Source of the DNA: Lachnospiraceae bacterium
GTDB lineage: Bacteria > Bacillota > Clostridia > Lachnospirales > Lachnospiraceae
Assembly: GCA_021202075.1 (NCBI GenBank)
Contig: JAJQDT010000158.1
Coordinates: 1-35,537 of the forward strand
Direction of reading: 5' to 3'
Length of the DNA: 35,537 bases
The notes under the pieces are model-generated. The model worked only from the letters and a program-made list of their open reading frames with translations, was not told the origin of the DNA and did not search any database. How positions within the stretch are numbered: position 1 is the stretch's first letter; every line of letters starts with the position of its first letter. This document shows, piece after piece, positions 17,787-26,755 of the stretch. The translations under genes were made by a program, and so were the position numbers.

Positions 17787-19385
17787 ATGAATAAGGATAA
17801 GTGGAGTGCTCGCTTTCAGAGCATAAAGGAGCATCTGGATTTTTTGTACTTACCGGAGGATGATGATCTGGACGATCTGTTCGAGTCGGAGGAGCATCCG
17901 GGCGGGGCAGAAGGTTCGGGAAGTGCGTCGTCGTCGATGGGTTCCGGGGAGAGCCAGGGAAGTGCGGAATCGTCGACAAGTGCCGAGGATGGTCAGAGAA
18001 GTGCGGAGCCGTCAACAAATGCCGGAGGCGGCCAGAGAAGCGCGGGACCGTTGACGAATGCCGGAGGCGGCCAGGGAAGCGCGGGGCCGACGACGAATGC
18101 CGGGGACGGCCAGGGAAACGCCGGGGCGCAGACAAATGGTCAGGATAGCCAGGGAAACGCAGATAAGTGGACGATTTCCTCGGACAGGGTGGAGCGCCGC
18201 AGAATAACGGCCGTGTTTTCGGATGATGAGGAGCCGGAGCGGGAACTGACGATGGAGGAGCTGCTTGCGCGAAACAACCGGAGGCGCTGGATGGTCCGCG
18301 GGTTGATTGCGGCTCTGATTTTGCTGGCTGCGGGCGGATTTTATATGTATAACCGTTTGCACACATTTAATGATTATATTATATCCAGATCCATAGAGAA
18401 TACGATGACGTCGGGCACACAGTATGAGGCGGTCGGCAAGTATCTGTACCGTTACAATTCCGACGGCGTTTCCTGTGTGACGAAGAAAAACGAGGTGCAA
18501 TGGAGCATTACCTATAGTATGCAGGCGCCGATTGTGGACGTCTGCGGTACGACGATGGTGATCGCGGAGCAGCAGGGCACACAGGTTTACGTGGTAAATG
18601 AGGATGGGCTGCTGGGGAGCTTCACCTGTCTGCTGCCGATTCTGAAGGTGCGTGTATCGAACCAGGGCGTGGTTGCGGTTGTGCTGCAGGATGACGATGT
18701 GACCTGGATCCGGCTTTATGACGCGGCAGGCGAGAGCATTGCCAACGACAAGACAACGATTTCTGATTCCGGATACCCGCTGGATATCGACCTGTCTCCG
18801 AATGGGGAGAAGATGGTCGTCTCATATCTTGGCATCACAGAGGGTGTGATGACTTCGAATGTTGTGTTTTATGATTTTGGCTCGGGCGGAGATGCTGCGA
18901 GCGATTATGAGGTGAGCCGTGAGACGTTTTCCGGGAGCGCCGTGCCGCAGGTATTTTTTACAGATAATACGACAGCGGCTGCTATTGCCGATGACGGGTT
19001 TGCTGTATTTAAAGGCAGTACGCCGACGAAGACGGCTGAGGTGAGTTTTTCCGAGGAAATTGTCAGCTGTTTCTATGACGATGACCGGATTGGTTTCCTG
19101 TTTTCTGATACGACCGGGGAAAATGAATACAGGATGGAATTATATAATTATAATGGCAAACAGAAGGTTTCGGCCGGGATTGATGCGGAATTTGACGAGA
19201 TCAAGATGGAAAACGGGCAGATTCTCATGTATACCTCGTCCTCCTGCAGCGTCTTTACAAAGAGCGGACGGCTGCGGTATGCTTCCGCTTATGAAAAAGA
19301 GATTGTTGGTATTTTCTATTTTAAAGAATTCCGGCGATATCTGGTTATCACGTCGGACAGCTTTGACCGGATCCGGATCTGCTGA
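17787..19385 (+). CDS. DUF5711 family membrane-anchored beta-propeller-like protein
   Basis: A 532-residue protein. An acidic N-terminal segment (WSARFQSIKEHLDFLYLPEDDDLDDLF) is followed by a tandem 13-residue repeat region (57-126) and a conserved segment ending in RNNRRRWMVRG. One membrane helix (169-190) comes next, then a large extracytoplasmic domain of repeated beta units (IVDVCGTTMVIAEQQGTQV, LDIDLSPNGEKMVVSYLG) resembling WD40/PQQ-like blades. I recognise this as DUF5711, function unknown. The ATG at 17787 is preferred; it has only a weak GGGGAA site. A TTG at 17739 also opens the frame. It ends 23 bases before cvpA, so the two are probably co-transcribed. Confidence 0.75.
   Translation: MNKDKWSARFQSIKEHLDFLYLPEDDDLDDLFESEEHPGGAEGSGSASSSMGSGESQGSAESSTSAEDGQRSAEPSTNAGGGQRSAGPLTNAGGGQGSAGPTTNAGDGQGNAGAQTNGQDSQGNADKWTISSDRVERRRITAVFSDDEEPERELTMEELLARNNRRRWMVRGLIAALILLAAGGFYMYNRLHTFNDYIISRSIENTMTSGTQYEAVGKYLYRYNSDGVSCVTKKNEVQWSITYSMQAPIVDVCGTTMVIAEQQGTQVYVVNEDGLLGSFTCLLPILKVRVSNQGVVAVVLQDDDVTWIRLYDAAGESIANDKTTISDSGYPLDIDLSPNGEKMVVSYLGITEGVMTSNVVFYDFGSGGDAASDYEVSRETFSGSAVPQVFFTDNTTAAAIADDGFAVFKGSTPTKTAEVSFSEEIVSCFYDDDRIGFLFSDTTGENEYRMELYNYNGKQKVSAGIDAEFDEIKMENGQILMYTSSSCSVFTKSGRLRYASAYEKEIVGIFYFKEFRRYLVITSDSFDRIRIC
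17955..18165 (+). repeat. 39-bp tandem repeats within the DUF5711 gene
   Basis: Five full 39-bp units start at 17955, 17994, 18033, 18072 and 18111, with a partial sixth at 18150. They encode 13-residue units of the form Q(R/G)SA-P-TNAGGG. Neighbouring units are most alike, as expected from slippage or unequal recombination. The repeat keeps frame and lies on the cytoplasmic side of the membrane helix. Confidence 0.85.
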
Positions 19386-19408
19386 TGCTTCCCGAAGGGA
19401 GAATTGAG

Positions 19409-20431
19409 ATGAACATACTGGAAATTGTTGTAATTATTGTGGCGATTGCGCTGGTTCTTTCGGGCTTTCGCGCCGGAGGGGTTAAAAAGCTGGCTTCTAT
19501 GCTGTCACTGGTGCTTTCTGTTACGCTGGTGTCAGCGATACTGCCGTATGTGACGGATTTTATCAGGAACAACACGCCGATCTATGATTATATTGTCACA
19601 CAGTGCGAGCAGGTCGCCGCGGAGCAGGTCGCATCGGAGCTGCTTTCCGAGATGGGGACAACTCTGACGGGCAGTGTGAGCGAGTATCTGACGGGCAGCA
19701 CGGCCAGCGTGAGCGAGTATCTGGCGAGCCTGACGCGTGAGCAGACGAAGACGCTTCTGGAGCAGTACGGTTATGGAGAATATGCCTCAGCGGTGGATTC
19801 GTTGAGCGATGAGGAGCTGGAGACCTTAAAGGAGCAATATCTGACAGAGGCTGCCGCGCAGTTGCTCTCCGGCGATGGTGTGAGCGCGAATTTTGACGCG
19901 GATAGTGGGACAGGCAGCAGCACGGGTGACAGCAGTCTGAGTTCGGTGTGGAGCAGCCTGACACTGGATAAAAGCACACAGAACGCGATCATTGACAGCC
20001 TGCCTTTGCCGGAAGTGATTAAGACCATGCTCGTCAATAATAATAACGACGATGGATACGCGAGTCTGGCGGTGTCGAATTTCCAGGACTATGTGGTGGA
20101 ATATCTTGCTACGCTGATTCTGAATGTGATTTCCTTCCTGGTGGCGGTGATTCTGGTCAACATTGTGCTGCGGCTGCTGGTTATGGTGTTGGATATCATC
20201 GCGCATTTCCCGGTCATCGGGTTTGTGAACCGCCTGGCGGGGGCCGGGCTGGGCGTGCTGGAGGCGCTGTTTGCGCTTTGGATCTTTTTCTTGATCCTGA
20301 CCGTGCTGCAGGCGACCGAAGCGGGCATGGCTTTACAGGCCATGGTCGAGGAGAGCGCACTGCTGTCCTGGCTGTATGAGTCGAACCTGTTTTTGCGCGT
20401 CATGCTGTGGGGAGCGTCAATGTTTGCGTAG
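19409..20431 (+). CDS. CvpA family membrane protein
   Basis: A 340-residue membrane protein. N-terminal membrane segments (MNILEIVVIIVAIALVLSGFRAGGVKKLAS) carry the conserved GFRxGxxK pattern of the CvpA/colicin V production family. The C-terminal half has two or three further membrane segments, including FPVIGFVNRLAGAGLGVLEA, another family hallmark. Between them lies an extra soluble loop of about 170 residues containing a small duplication (SVSEYLTGSTASVSEYLAS). The start is ATG 19409, behind AAGGGAG; ATG 19385 lacks a site and overlaps the previous stop. Family function is uncertain (secretion, biofilm, envelope stress); its neighbours point to the envelope. Confidence 0.8.
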   Translation: MNILEIVVIIVAIALVLSGFRAGGVKKLASMLSLVLSVTLVSAILPYVTDFIRNNTPIYDYIVTQCEQVAAEQVASELLSEMGTTLTGSVSEYLTGSTASVSEYLASLTREQTKTLLEQYGYGEYASAVDSLSDEELETLKEQYLTEAAAQLLSGDGVSANFDADSGTGSSTGDSSLSSVWSSLTLDKSTQNAIIDSLPLPEVIKTMLVNNNNDDGYASLAVSNFQDYVVEYLATLILNVISFLVAVILVNIVLRLLVMVLDIIAHFPVIGFVNRLAGAGLGVLEALFALWIFFLILTVLQATEAGMALQAMVEESALLSWLYESNLFLRVMLWGASMFA

Positions 20432-20655
20432 ACGGAATATGTGGTAAAATCTTTTTGCTGAAAGTGGACTATGTTTGGCTTTCACCTGCAGGTGTGAGGG
20501 CATCGAATCGTTGAGAGAATGTAAAAAGACAGACCCGAAGACAGAGAACGGCTGAGCAAATGCGAAAAAGTGGCTGTGATAGCAGGGAATGGCAGAGAAT
20601 GTGTGAAAGCGCAGTAACGTCATAAAAGGTATAAAAGAAAGAGAGGGAAATGAGG

Positions 20656-21876
20656 ATGGACAAAATGAATCTTGCAATCCTGGGAGCGGGAAGGATCGCG
20701 ACGACAATGGCGGGTACCGTATCGGCGATGGACGAGGTGAATTTGTACGCGATCGCGGCGCGCGATGGAGAACGCGCGAAGGCGTTTGCCGAAAAATATG
20801 GAGCGCAGAAGTTCTATGGCAGCTATGAGGAAATGCTGCAGGATCCGCAGGTCGACCTGGTGTACATTGCTACGCCGCATTCGCTCCACTGTGAGCACGC
20901 GAAGCTGTGCATCAACCATGGAAAACCGGTGCTATGTGAGAAAGCATTTACTTGGAACGCGAAGGAAGCGCGCGAGGTGCTGGAGCTTGCACATGAGAAG
21001 GGCGTTTTCATCACAGAGGCGATGTGGACGCGCTATACCCCGCAGTCGGAAAAACTCCGGGAGCTGCTGTATGGCGGGAGTGTGTCCCGGTGGGGCACGT
21101 CCGTGTCGGAAGCTGCGGGGATTGAAACGAAGGAATCCGGTGCTCAGATGGGCGCAAATGGCCAAATGGAGCCGACAGCCGGGGAGTGCAGGAGTGCAGC
21201 CGGCATCGCTGTGTGCCCGGATGCAGATTCTGCAGGCGGCTCAAACACGGGAATCCCGCATAAGGCTGCTGTTGGCGGCTTACCTGCGGGAATGCCGCAG
21301 AGGGTCGTAGCCGGGGAAAGCCGTCCGGGCGGCGGACGCATCGGGCAGATCGTCGGCCTGACCGCGAACCTTGGCTATTCTCTTTTGGATAAGGAGCGGA
21401 TGGTGCGCCCGGAGCTGGCCGGAGGGGCGCTGCTGGATCTGGGCGTGTATACCCTGAATTTTGCGACCTGGGTGCTGGGGGACGACATCCAGAGCATTTC
21501 ATCCTCTATGGTGCTCCATGAGACTGGTGTGGATAAGTCTGAATTTATCAACCTGGTCTACCCGAACGGAACGATTGCGGGATTGTTCAATACGATGGAT
21601 GCGGTCTCGGACCGCCGCGGGATTATTTTCGGGACGGAAGGCCGCATAGAAGTAGAAAATACCAATAATTACGAGGAAATCCGGATTTACAATAACGACT
21701 ACGAGCTGGTTGAGACCATCCCGCAGCCGCCGCAGATTACAGGCTATGAATATGAAGTGCTGGCCTGCAAACGCGCGCTGGAGCAGGGAAAGCTGGAGTG
21801 CGAGGAGATGCCGCATGCGCATACGCTCCGCGTTATGGAGCTGCTGGATGAGATTCAGACGCAGTGGGGGAAGTAA
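20656..21876 (+). CDS. Gfo/Idh/MocA family oxidoreductase with internal insertion
   Basis: An NAD(P)-dependent dehydrogenase of sugars or related polyols. The N-terminal Rossmann fold starts with NLAILGAGRIA and continues with YIATPHSLH and CEKAFTWN, where CEKA holds the catalytic lysine of the family. The C-terminal alpha/beta domain contains ELAGGALLDLGVY. The region between the two (about residues 144-230) holds roughly 85 residues of low-complexity sequence rich in G, A, E and S, where homologues pass directly to a strand such as GRIGQIVGLTANLG. Starts at 20650, 20656 and 20665 are all possible; the GAGAGGG site best fits 20656. Substrate cannot be told. Neighbouring galactokinase may hint at sugar metabolism. 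Confidence 0.88.
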   Translation: MDKMNLAILGAGRIATTMAGTVSAMDEVNLYAIAARDGERAKAFAEKYGAQKFYGSYEEMLQDPQVDLVYIATPHSLHCEHAKLCINHGKPVLCEKAFTWNAKEAREVLELAHEKGVFITEAMWTRYTPQSEKLRELLYGGSVSRWGTSVSEAAGIETKESGAQMGANGQMEPTAGECRSAAGIAVCPDADSAGGSNTGIPHKAAVGGLPAGMPQRVVAGESRPGGGRIGQIVGLTANLGYSLLDKERMVRPELAGGALLDLGVYTLNFATWVLGDDIQSISSSMVLHETGVDKSEFINLVYPNGTIAGLFNTMDAVSDRRGIIFGTEGRIEVENTNNYEEIRIYNNDYELVETIPQPPQITGYEYEVLACKRALEQGKLECEEMPHAHTLRVMELLDEIQTQWGK

Positions 21877-21962
21877 GGGCAAAAGCAGGCGCCTGCAGTG
21901 GATGATGGGCGGCACAGTTAGAACATGGATGCAGAAGCAGTATTGGAGGCAGATAATAAACG

Positions 21963-24326
21963 ATGCATTCGAAAGCGGATTTACAGAGACAGTTAAGAGA
22001 AATTGACCATAAAGGCTACAAGGCGTATAAGGTGCTGGAGGGCGAGTATGATTTTGACGCTTATCGGCTGGCGATTGACCACGTGCAGGGCGACCCGTTC
22101 GCAACGCCGTCGCGTGTGCGGATCGTTTATAACAACCGGGGAAACATCGCGCCGGAGTATTTTGCGACAGCGCATCGGCGAATTGCGGTGGAGGACTATC
22201 TGCTGCGGCGGCTGCATCGGTACCTGAGGGCCGGGCGCGGAAATGATGTGGAGAGGCTGGATGCTTTCGCGGCTGCCGGTGAACGGGAGCAAGGCCCGAA
22301 TGATACGGATGAGCGGAGGTATTCCGCTATGGGCGCGGAGAGTCAGGCGCAGCATCAGAGGCGCGGCGGCAGGCCGGAATATGCTTTTGGCAATGGGCGC
22401 GGCGGCAGACCGGAGTATGTTCATGATAATGGAGGCGGCGAACACGCCGGATATGGCCGTGGCTATGGCAGAAGGCGCGGGGATGAAGCAGGGAGCGATC
22501 ACATGGACGGCCGGGATTACGCGGGCAGACGAGGCGAATCGGAAGGTGCAAGAGGCGGCCGCGTCAGCTCCGGCTCCGGGAAAAGCGGGCTGGTGACGGC
22601 ATGCCGGACCGGGCAGGAGATCCTGGAGCGCACCGCGGTGCGGATTACCCCGGAGGTGATCGAGGCGCGGATTGAGGTTGGGTTCCCGGCTTACGGGCGT
22701 ACGATCGCAGCGGGCGAGCTCGGGAAAATTTTGTTTGATTTTCTGCCGCAGGTGACGGAAAAAACGTTCCATTTACAAAAGAAGGAAGCGGCGCCTGCGC
22801 GTGGCCAGAGCGAGATTGCGCGTCTCCCGTTTGGTGAAGCGCTGGACGCAGTTGTGGCGCTTGCGGACGATCAGCAATATATACGGGATGCACTGGATGG
22901 ACTGGGACTCGTGGCGTTTGTGGCGGACGGCTCCATTCTGCCGCGCGAGAGCGGCGTGTCACAGAGGCCGATGAAGTCCAGCACACGTTCTGCCGCCCAA
23001 ACCGCAGGGACGCGGCATTCGATGAAGTCCTGTATGAACACGAATGCGGAACCCGTCGGGGCACAGTATACAATGAAGCCCTATAGGAGCACGAATACAG
23101 AACCCGTCGGGCAGCAGTTAATGAAAACATCAGGCAAGAACACGGCAGGAATGAACGGCGGGTCGTCTGATTCGAATGAAAACCCTCCGCGCACGGACGG
23201 GCTCGCGGTTGCCTTCGAGAGTCCGGAGAGTCTGGCGGTGACATTAAATCTGCCGCATCGCGGCCTGGTGCGCGGCATGGGTATCAAAAAAGGGATCACT
23301 CTGATTGCGGGCGGCGGTTTCCATGGAAAGTCAACGCTTCTGAAGGCGTTGGAGCGAGGCGTATACAATCATATCGCAGGGGACGGCCGGGAGCTTGTCA
23401 TCACCGATGCGAGCGCGTTTAAGCTGCGCGCGGAGGAGGGAAGGTGTATCCATGAGACCGATATCTCGATGTTTATCAGCAATCTGCCGACCCGTGTGGA
23501 TACGACCCGGTTTTCAACGGAGAATGCAAGCGGCAGCACCTCACAGGCCGCGAACACGGTCGAGGCGCTTGCGGCCGGCAGCCGTGTGCTGCTGATTGAT
23601 GAGGATACCTCCGCGACGAACTTTATGGTGCGCGACGGGCGCATGGCGCAGCTCGTCTCCGATGAAAAGGAGCCGATCACACCATTTATCCGCAAAATCC
23701 GTGGCCTTTACCAGAGCCTGGGTGTGTCGACCATTCTGGTCGTGGGCAGCTCGGGCGATTATCTGGAGGTCGCCGACACCGTGCTGCAGATGGATTGTTA
23801 TGTGGCGAAGGATGTGACCGCGCGCGCGAAGGAGCTGTGCGGACAGCTTCCGAATGCCGTAATTCAGCCCACCGGAAGCGTAGATCGGGCGAAGAATGCC
23901 GGGCGGTCGGCTGACAGCAAAAGCCGAGCGGAGGCTGCCGGAACAGAAAAAGAAGCGGAAATCATCAGCAGCCGGATTATGAAATCCGCCTGGCTGAAAA
24001 AAGCCGTTCGCCCGAAACAGATTGAAAAAGCCCGCGTGCATGGCTGGGATACATTGAGCCTTGACAAGACGGAGGTGGATCTGCGCTATCTCGAACAGAT
24101 CGTGGATGAGAGCCAGACCGCGGCGCTTGCTTACGTGATGCAGTATGTTCTGGGACGTCTGGCGAATGGAAAAAAGACCGCTGCCGAGCTGGCGGAGGAG
24201 GCCGTGCGCAAAATTGAGAGAGACGGAATCCTCTCTGTCACGCCGAAAAATTACGGCGCAGGCGCTGCGGCTGCCGTGCGGCGGCAGGAAATCCTCGCGT
24301 GTCTGGCGCGGTACCGGATGCTGTAA
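21963..24326 (+). CDS. ABC_ATPase family P-loop protein with disordered insertions
   Basis: A 787-residue predicted ATPase of the ABC class (Pfam ABC_ATPase type), soluble and without a transporter partner. The family start is clear: LREIDHKGYKAYKVLEGEYDF, then IDHVQGDPFATPSRVRI. Walker A is GGGFHGKST (450-458), and the signature-like GSTSQAANTVEAL is followed by Walker B VLLIDED (542-548). The C-terminal part includes RPKQIEKARVHGWDTLSLDKTEVDLRYLEQIVDESQTAA. Usual members are about 550-600 residues. The extra length lies in three insertions: about 100-210 (G/R/E-rich with repeated GGRPEY), 325-415 (repeats starting with MK) and 640-665. Biological role of the family is not established. It starts at ATG 21963 with GGAGG about 14 bases upstream. 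Confidence 0.85.
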   Translation: MHSKADLQRQLREIDHKGYKAYKVLEGEYDFDAYRLAIDHVQGDPFATPSRVRIVYNNRGNIAPEYFATAHRRIAVEDYLLRRLHRYLRAGRGNDVERLDAFAAAGEREQGPNDTDERRYSAMGAESQAQHQRRGGRPEYAFGNGRGGRPEYVHDNGGGEHAGYGRGYGRRRGDEAGSDHMDGRDYAGRRGESEGARGGRVSSGSGKSGLVTACRTGQEILERTAVRITPEVIEARIEVGFPAYGRTIAAGELGKILFDFLPQVTEKTFHLQKKEAAPARGQSEIARLPFGEALDAVVALADDQQYIRDALDGLGLVAFVADGSILPRESGVSQRPMKSSTRSAAQTAGTRHSMKSCMNTNAEPVGAQYTMKPYRSTNTEPVGQQLMKTSGKNTAGMNGGSSDSNENPPRTDGLAVAFESPESLAVTLNLPHRGLVRGMGIKKGITLIAGGGFHGKSTLLKALERGVYNHIAGDGRELVITDASAFKLRAEEGRCIHETDISMFISNLPTRVDTTRFSTENASGSTSQAANTVEALAAGSRVLLIDEDTSATNFMVRDGRMAQLVSDEKEPITPFIRKIRGLYQSLGVSTILVVGSSGDYLEVADTVLQMDCYVAKDVTARAKELCGQLPNAVIQPTGSVDRAKNAGRSADSKSRAEAAGTEKEAEIISSRIMKSAWLKKAVRPKQIEKARVHGWDTLSLDKTEVDLRYLEQIVDESQTAALAYVMQYVLGRLANGKKTAAELAEEAVRKIERDGILSVTPKNYGAGAAAAVRRQEILACLARYRML
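22971..23150 (+). repeat. 48-51 bp tandem repeats inside the ABC_ATPase gene
   Basis: Units start with ATGAAG or ATGAAA at 22971, 23022, 23073 and 23121. They encode four related blocks of 16-17 residues beginning MKS, MKS, MKP and MKT, two of which contain (N/T)xEPVG. They lie in a linker before the P-loop and keep frame. Confidence 0.75.
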
Positions 24327-24340
24327 GCACTATGTGACTA

Positions 24341-24369
24341 TTGAAACGCGGGAGCTTTTTTATTATAAT
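24341..24369 (+). promoter_or_regulatory. Sigma-A promoter of galK
   Basis: -35 TTGAAA (24341-24346), 17-base spacer, -10 TATAAT (24364-24369). It lies right after the ABC_ATPase stop and gives galK an untranslated leader of about 260 bases that contains the five-hairpin element. Confidence 0.75.
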
Positions 24370-24484
24370 ATGAATGAATTTGGTGATGAGAAGGGCATGC
24401 GTTTGGGCGCATCCGAATTTTCAAAGTACGGATGCCCGATTCGGAAACAGCAGGGCATGGAATGGAAAGCCGCGCCAATTGAAG

Positions 24485-24616
24485 TCGTGCTAAAGCACGA
24501 GGGAATATCCCGCACAAAGTGCGGGATGCCACCCCGGCGAGGGGCGCGGCCTGCGGTACCGTTCTCGATTTGCTGCGCAAATCGGAACATATCCTGCATC
24601 TGAAAAGCGATGCAGG
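24485..24616 (+). ncRNA. Structured five-hairpin leader, copy B (galK)
   Basis: Hairpins at 24485-24500 (TCGTGC/GCACGA), 24507-24527 (ATCCCGCAC/GTGCGGGAT), 24532-24544 (CCCC/GGGG), 24566-24584 (CGATTTGC/GCAAATCG) and 24593-24616 (CCTGCATC/GATGCAGG). The last ends 20 bases before the start codon. Compared with the copy at 9088-9213, stems 1, 4 and 5 differ in sequence but pair perfectly in both. An additional hairpin-prone segment (24410-24445, GGGCGCATCCG with CGGATGCCC) precedes it here only. Confidence 0.55.
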
Positions 24617-24636
24617 ACATGGAATGGAGGATTGCG

Positions 24637-26139
24637 ATGATGAAATTACCGGAGCTTCAGACACTGGAGAAGATTTACGGGGAGACAGAGCACAGCCTGG
24701 CGCGTTATCAGTCGCTGGCGGAGAATTACAGGAAACAGTTTGCATCGGTCAGGGCAGAATCGGCGGGAACGTCAAACGCCGGAGCGACCATGTCTGACGT
24801 ATCAAAGGCAGAACCGGCCATGGCAGATGCGCCGGAATGCGAGATGGAATTTTTCACGGCGCCGGGCCGGACGGAGATTGTCGGGAATCATACGGATCAC
24901 AACGGCGGCAAAATCCTCTCGGGCAGCATCAGTCTGGACACGATTGGCGCCGCGTATCCAAACGGGACAGATGTGATTACGATCGTGAGCGAGGGCTACC
25001 GCGATAAGGTAATCGTGGATCTGACCAGGCTGGACAAGGTTCCGAAGAATAAGGGTACGTACTCGCTGGTAGCAGGGATGGCAATGGCGGCGCGGAAGAT
25101 GGGATTTTCCGTGTCCGGATTCAACGCATATGTATCGACAGAAGTGATCTCGGCGGCCGGGGTGAGCTCGTCCGCCTCGTTTGAGATGCTCGTCTGCGCA
25201 ATCATAAATTACTTTTTCAACGAAGGACAGATGCACTATATTGATTACGCGCGGATTGGCCAGTACGCGGAAAATCATTTCTGGGACAAAGCGTCCGGCC
25301 TGATGGATCAGATGGCGTGCGCGGTCGGCGGCACGATTCTGCTGGACTTCTCGAAAATTGCGGTTCTGCCGCAGGAGCAGGGAAATAAGTCTGTTTCCGG
25401 AGTATCCGATGGACAAACGACGGCAAATGCAGGATCGGAACACACAGGCCAGGGAGGAAAATCCGGTCGGTTCGGGTCAGGCGAAGGTGAGACGGCGGAT
25501 GCACCGTCAGCTGTCATCCGCGACGAGGACATCTGCAAGCGGGTCGAGTTCTCATTTTCGCAGCTGGGCTATGATCTCGTGATTGTGAACACCGGCAAGG
25601 GGCATGCGGACTTAAGCGACGAGTATTCCAGCGTGCCGTTTGAGATGAAGGAAGCGGCCGGCGCGGTCGGCGCGAAGCTGCTCTGCGAGACGGACGAAGA
25701 GACCGTCCTTGGCAAGCTTTCCGCGATTGAGAATGACCGCGCGATCCTGCGGGCACTGCATTTCTTTGAGGAAAACAAGCGCGTGGACGCCGCTTATCAG
25801 GCGAGTCTGGATCGCGATGAGGCAGCGCTTCTGAAGGCAATCGATGAGTCCGGGCGCTCCTCGTGGGAGTGGCTGCAGAACTGCTATTCCATCCGCAATT
25901 ACAAAGAGCAGAAGGTGACGCTGACGCTTGCACTGACACGGCTGTTTCTCAACCGGACCGGCAGAGGCGTCTGCCGTGTACACGGTGGCGGATTCGCGGG
26001 GGTCATCGCCTGTGTGCTGCCGCAGGAGGAGACCGCAGACTATGTGGACTACATCGCACAGTACGTCGGCAAAGAAAATGTGTACCCGATGAACATCCGC
26101 ACCTTCGGGGCGGGGCATGTGGAGAGCCGCGCCAATTGA
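24637..26139 (+). CDS. galK: Galactokinase (GHMP kinase family)
   Basis: A 500-residue GHMP kinase that would phosphorylate galactose to galactose 1-phosphate in the Leloir pathway. The galactokinase signature GRTEIVGNHTDHN is at 77-89. The ATP-binding motif reads GVSSSASFE and is followed by KASGLMDQMACAVGG. The third motif is GRGVCRVHGGGFAGVIACVLP-like near the C-terminus. Two low-complexity insertions lengthen it beyond the usual ~390-430 residues: one before the signature (about 38-66; SAGTSNAG) and one about 248-300 (rich in G, S, Q). ATG 24637 is chosen because GGAGG lies 6 bases upstream; ATG 24640 is equally placed. No galT or galE adjoins it. Another sugar specificity within the family is possible. 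Confidence 0.85.
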   Translation: MMKLPELQTLEKIYGETEHSLARYQSLAENYRKQFASVRAESAGTSNAGATMSDVSKAEPAMADAPECEMEFFTAPGRTEIVGNHTDHNGGKILSGSISLDTIGAAYPNGTDVITIVSEGYRDKVIVDLTRLDKVPKNKGTYSLVAGMAMAARKMGFSVSGFNAYVSTEVISAAGVSSSASFEMLVCAIINYFFNEGQMHYIDYARIGQYAENHFWDKASGLMDQMACAVGGTILLDFSKIAVLPQEQGNKSVSGVSDGQTTANAGSEHTGQGGKSGRFGSGEGETADAPSAVIRDEDICKRVEFSFSQLGYDLVIVNTGKGHADLSDEYSSVPFEMKEAAGAVGAKLLCETDEETVLGKLSAIENDRAILRALHFFEENKRVDAAYQASLDRDEAALLKAIDESGRSSWEWLQNCYSIRNYKEQKVTLTLALTRLFLNRTGRGVCRVHGGGFAGVIACVLPQEETADYVDYIAQYVGKENVYPMNIRTFGAGHVESRAN

Positions 26140-26258
26140 ATCAGGGGGGGGTGGTGCTCTACGGATAGGGAGTTTAATCGGACGCTGGCTGAAGTACGAT
26201 TGAGCAGAGCAAAGGAGCTGTTGACGGATAATAGAAACGCCAAGAAGGAGGACATAAA

Positions 26259-26696
26259 ATGGATATCGAACTTTTGAGAAAAGACATGGTAACGGCGATG
26301 AAGGCGAAGGACAAGCCGCGCAAGGAGGCGATTTCTTCCCTGATTTCTGCGGTGAAGAAGGTCGCGATTGACGAGGGCTGCAGGGACGACATCCCCGAGG
26401 AGATGGTAAACCGCGTCATCCTCAAGGAGATGAAGACGGTGAAGGAGCAGATCGATACCTGCCCGGATTCGCGTGCAGATCTGAAAGCAGAATATCAGTT
26501 TCGCTATGATGTGATCTCAGAATACGCGCCGAAACTGCTGTCTGCGGACGAGGTAAAGGCAATCCTGCAGGAGAAGTTCGCGGATGTGCTGGCGACGAAG
26601 AACAAGGGCCAGATCATGAAGACCGTGATGGGCGAGCTGAAGGGAAAGGCGGACGGCAAGGTCATCAACCAGGTCGTAGCCGAGCTGTGCCAGTGA
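26259..26696 (+). CDS. GatB/YqeY domain protein
   Basis: A 145-residue protein matching the YqeY family throughout: an N-terminal helix pair with LLRKDMVTAMKAKDKPRKEAISSL, a central DDIPEEMVNRVILKEMK region, EYAPKLLSADEV, and a C-terminal GQIMKTVMGELKGKADGKVINQVV that matches the tRNA-binding tail of GatB. The family is thought to be linked to tRNA-dependent amidation, but its function is unproven. AAGGAGG lies just before the ATG. Length is standard, with no insertion, unlike most neighbours. The 119 bases between galK and this gene contain an eight-G run and no gene. Confidence 0.93.
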   Translation: MDIELLRKDMVTAMKAKDKPRKEAISSLISAVKKVAIDEGCRDDIPEEMVNRVILKEMKTVKEQIDTCPDSRADLKAEYQFRYDVISEYAPKLLSADEVKAILQEKFADVLATKNKGQIMKTVMGELKGKADGKVINQVVAELCQ

Positions 26697-26755
26697 GGGC
26701 GGGGAGTGAAAAGTGCCCCGTTGTCGGCATGAAATAGAGGAGGAGGCCGGGTTTT

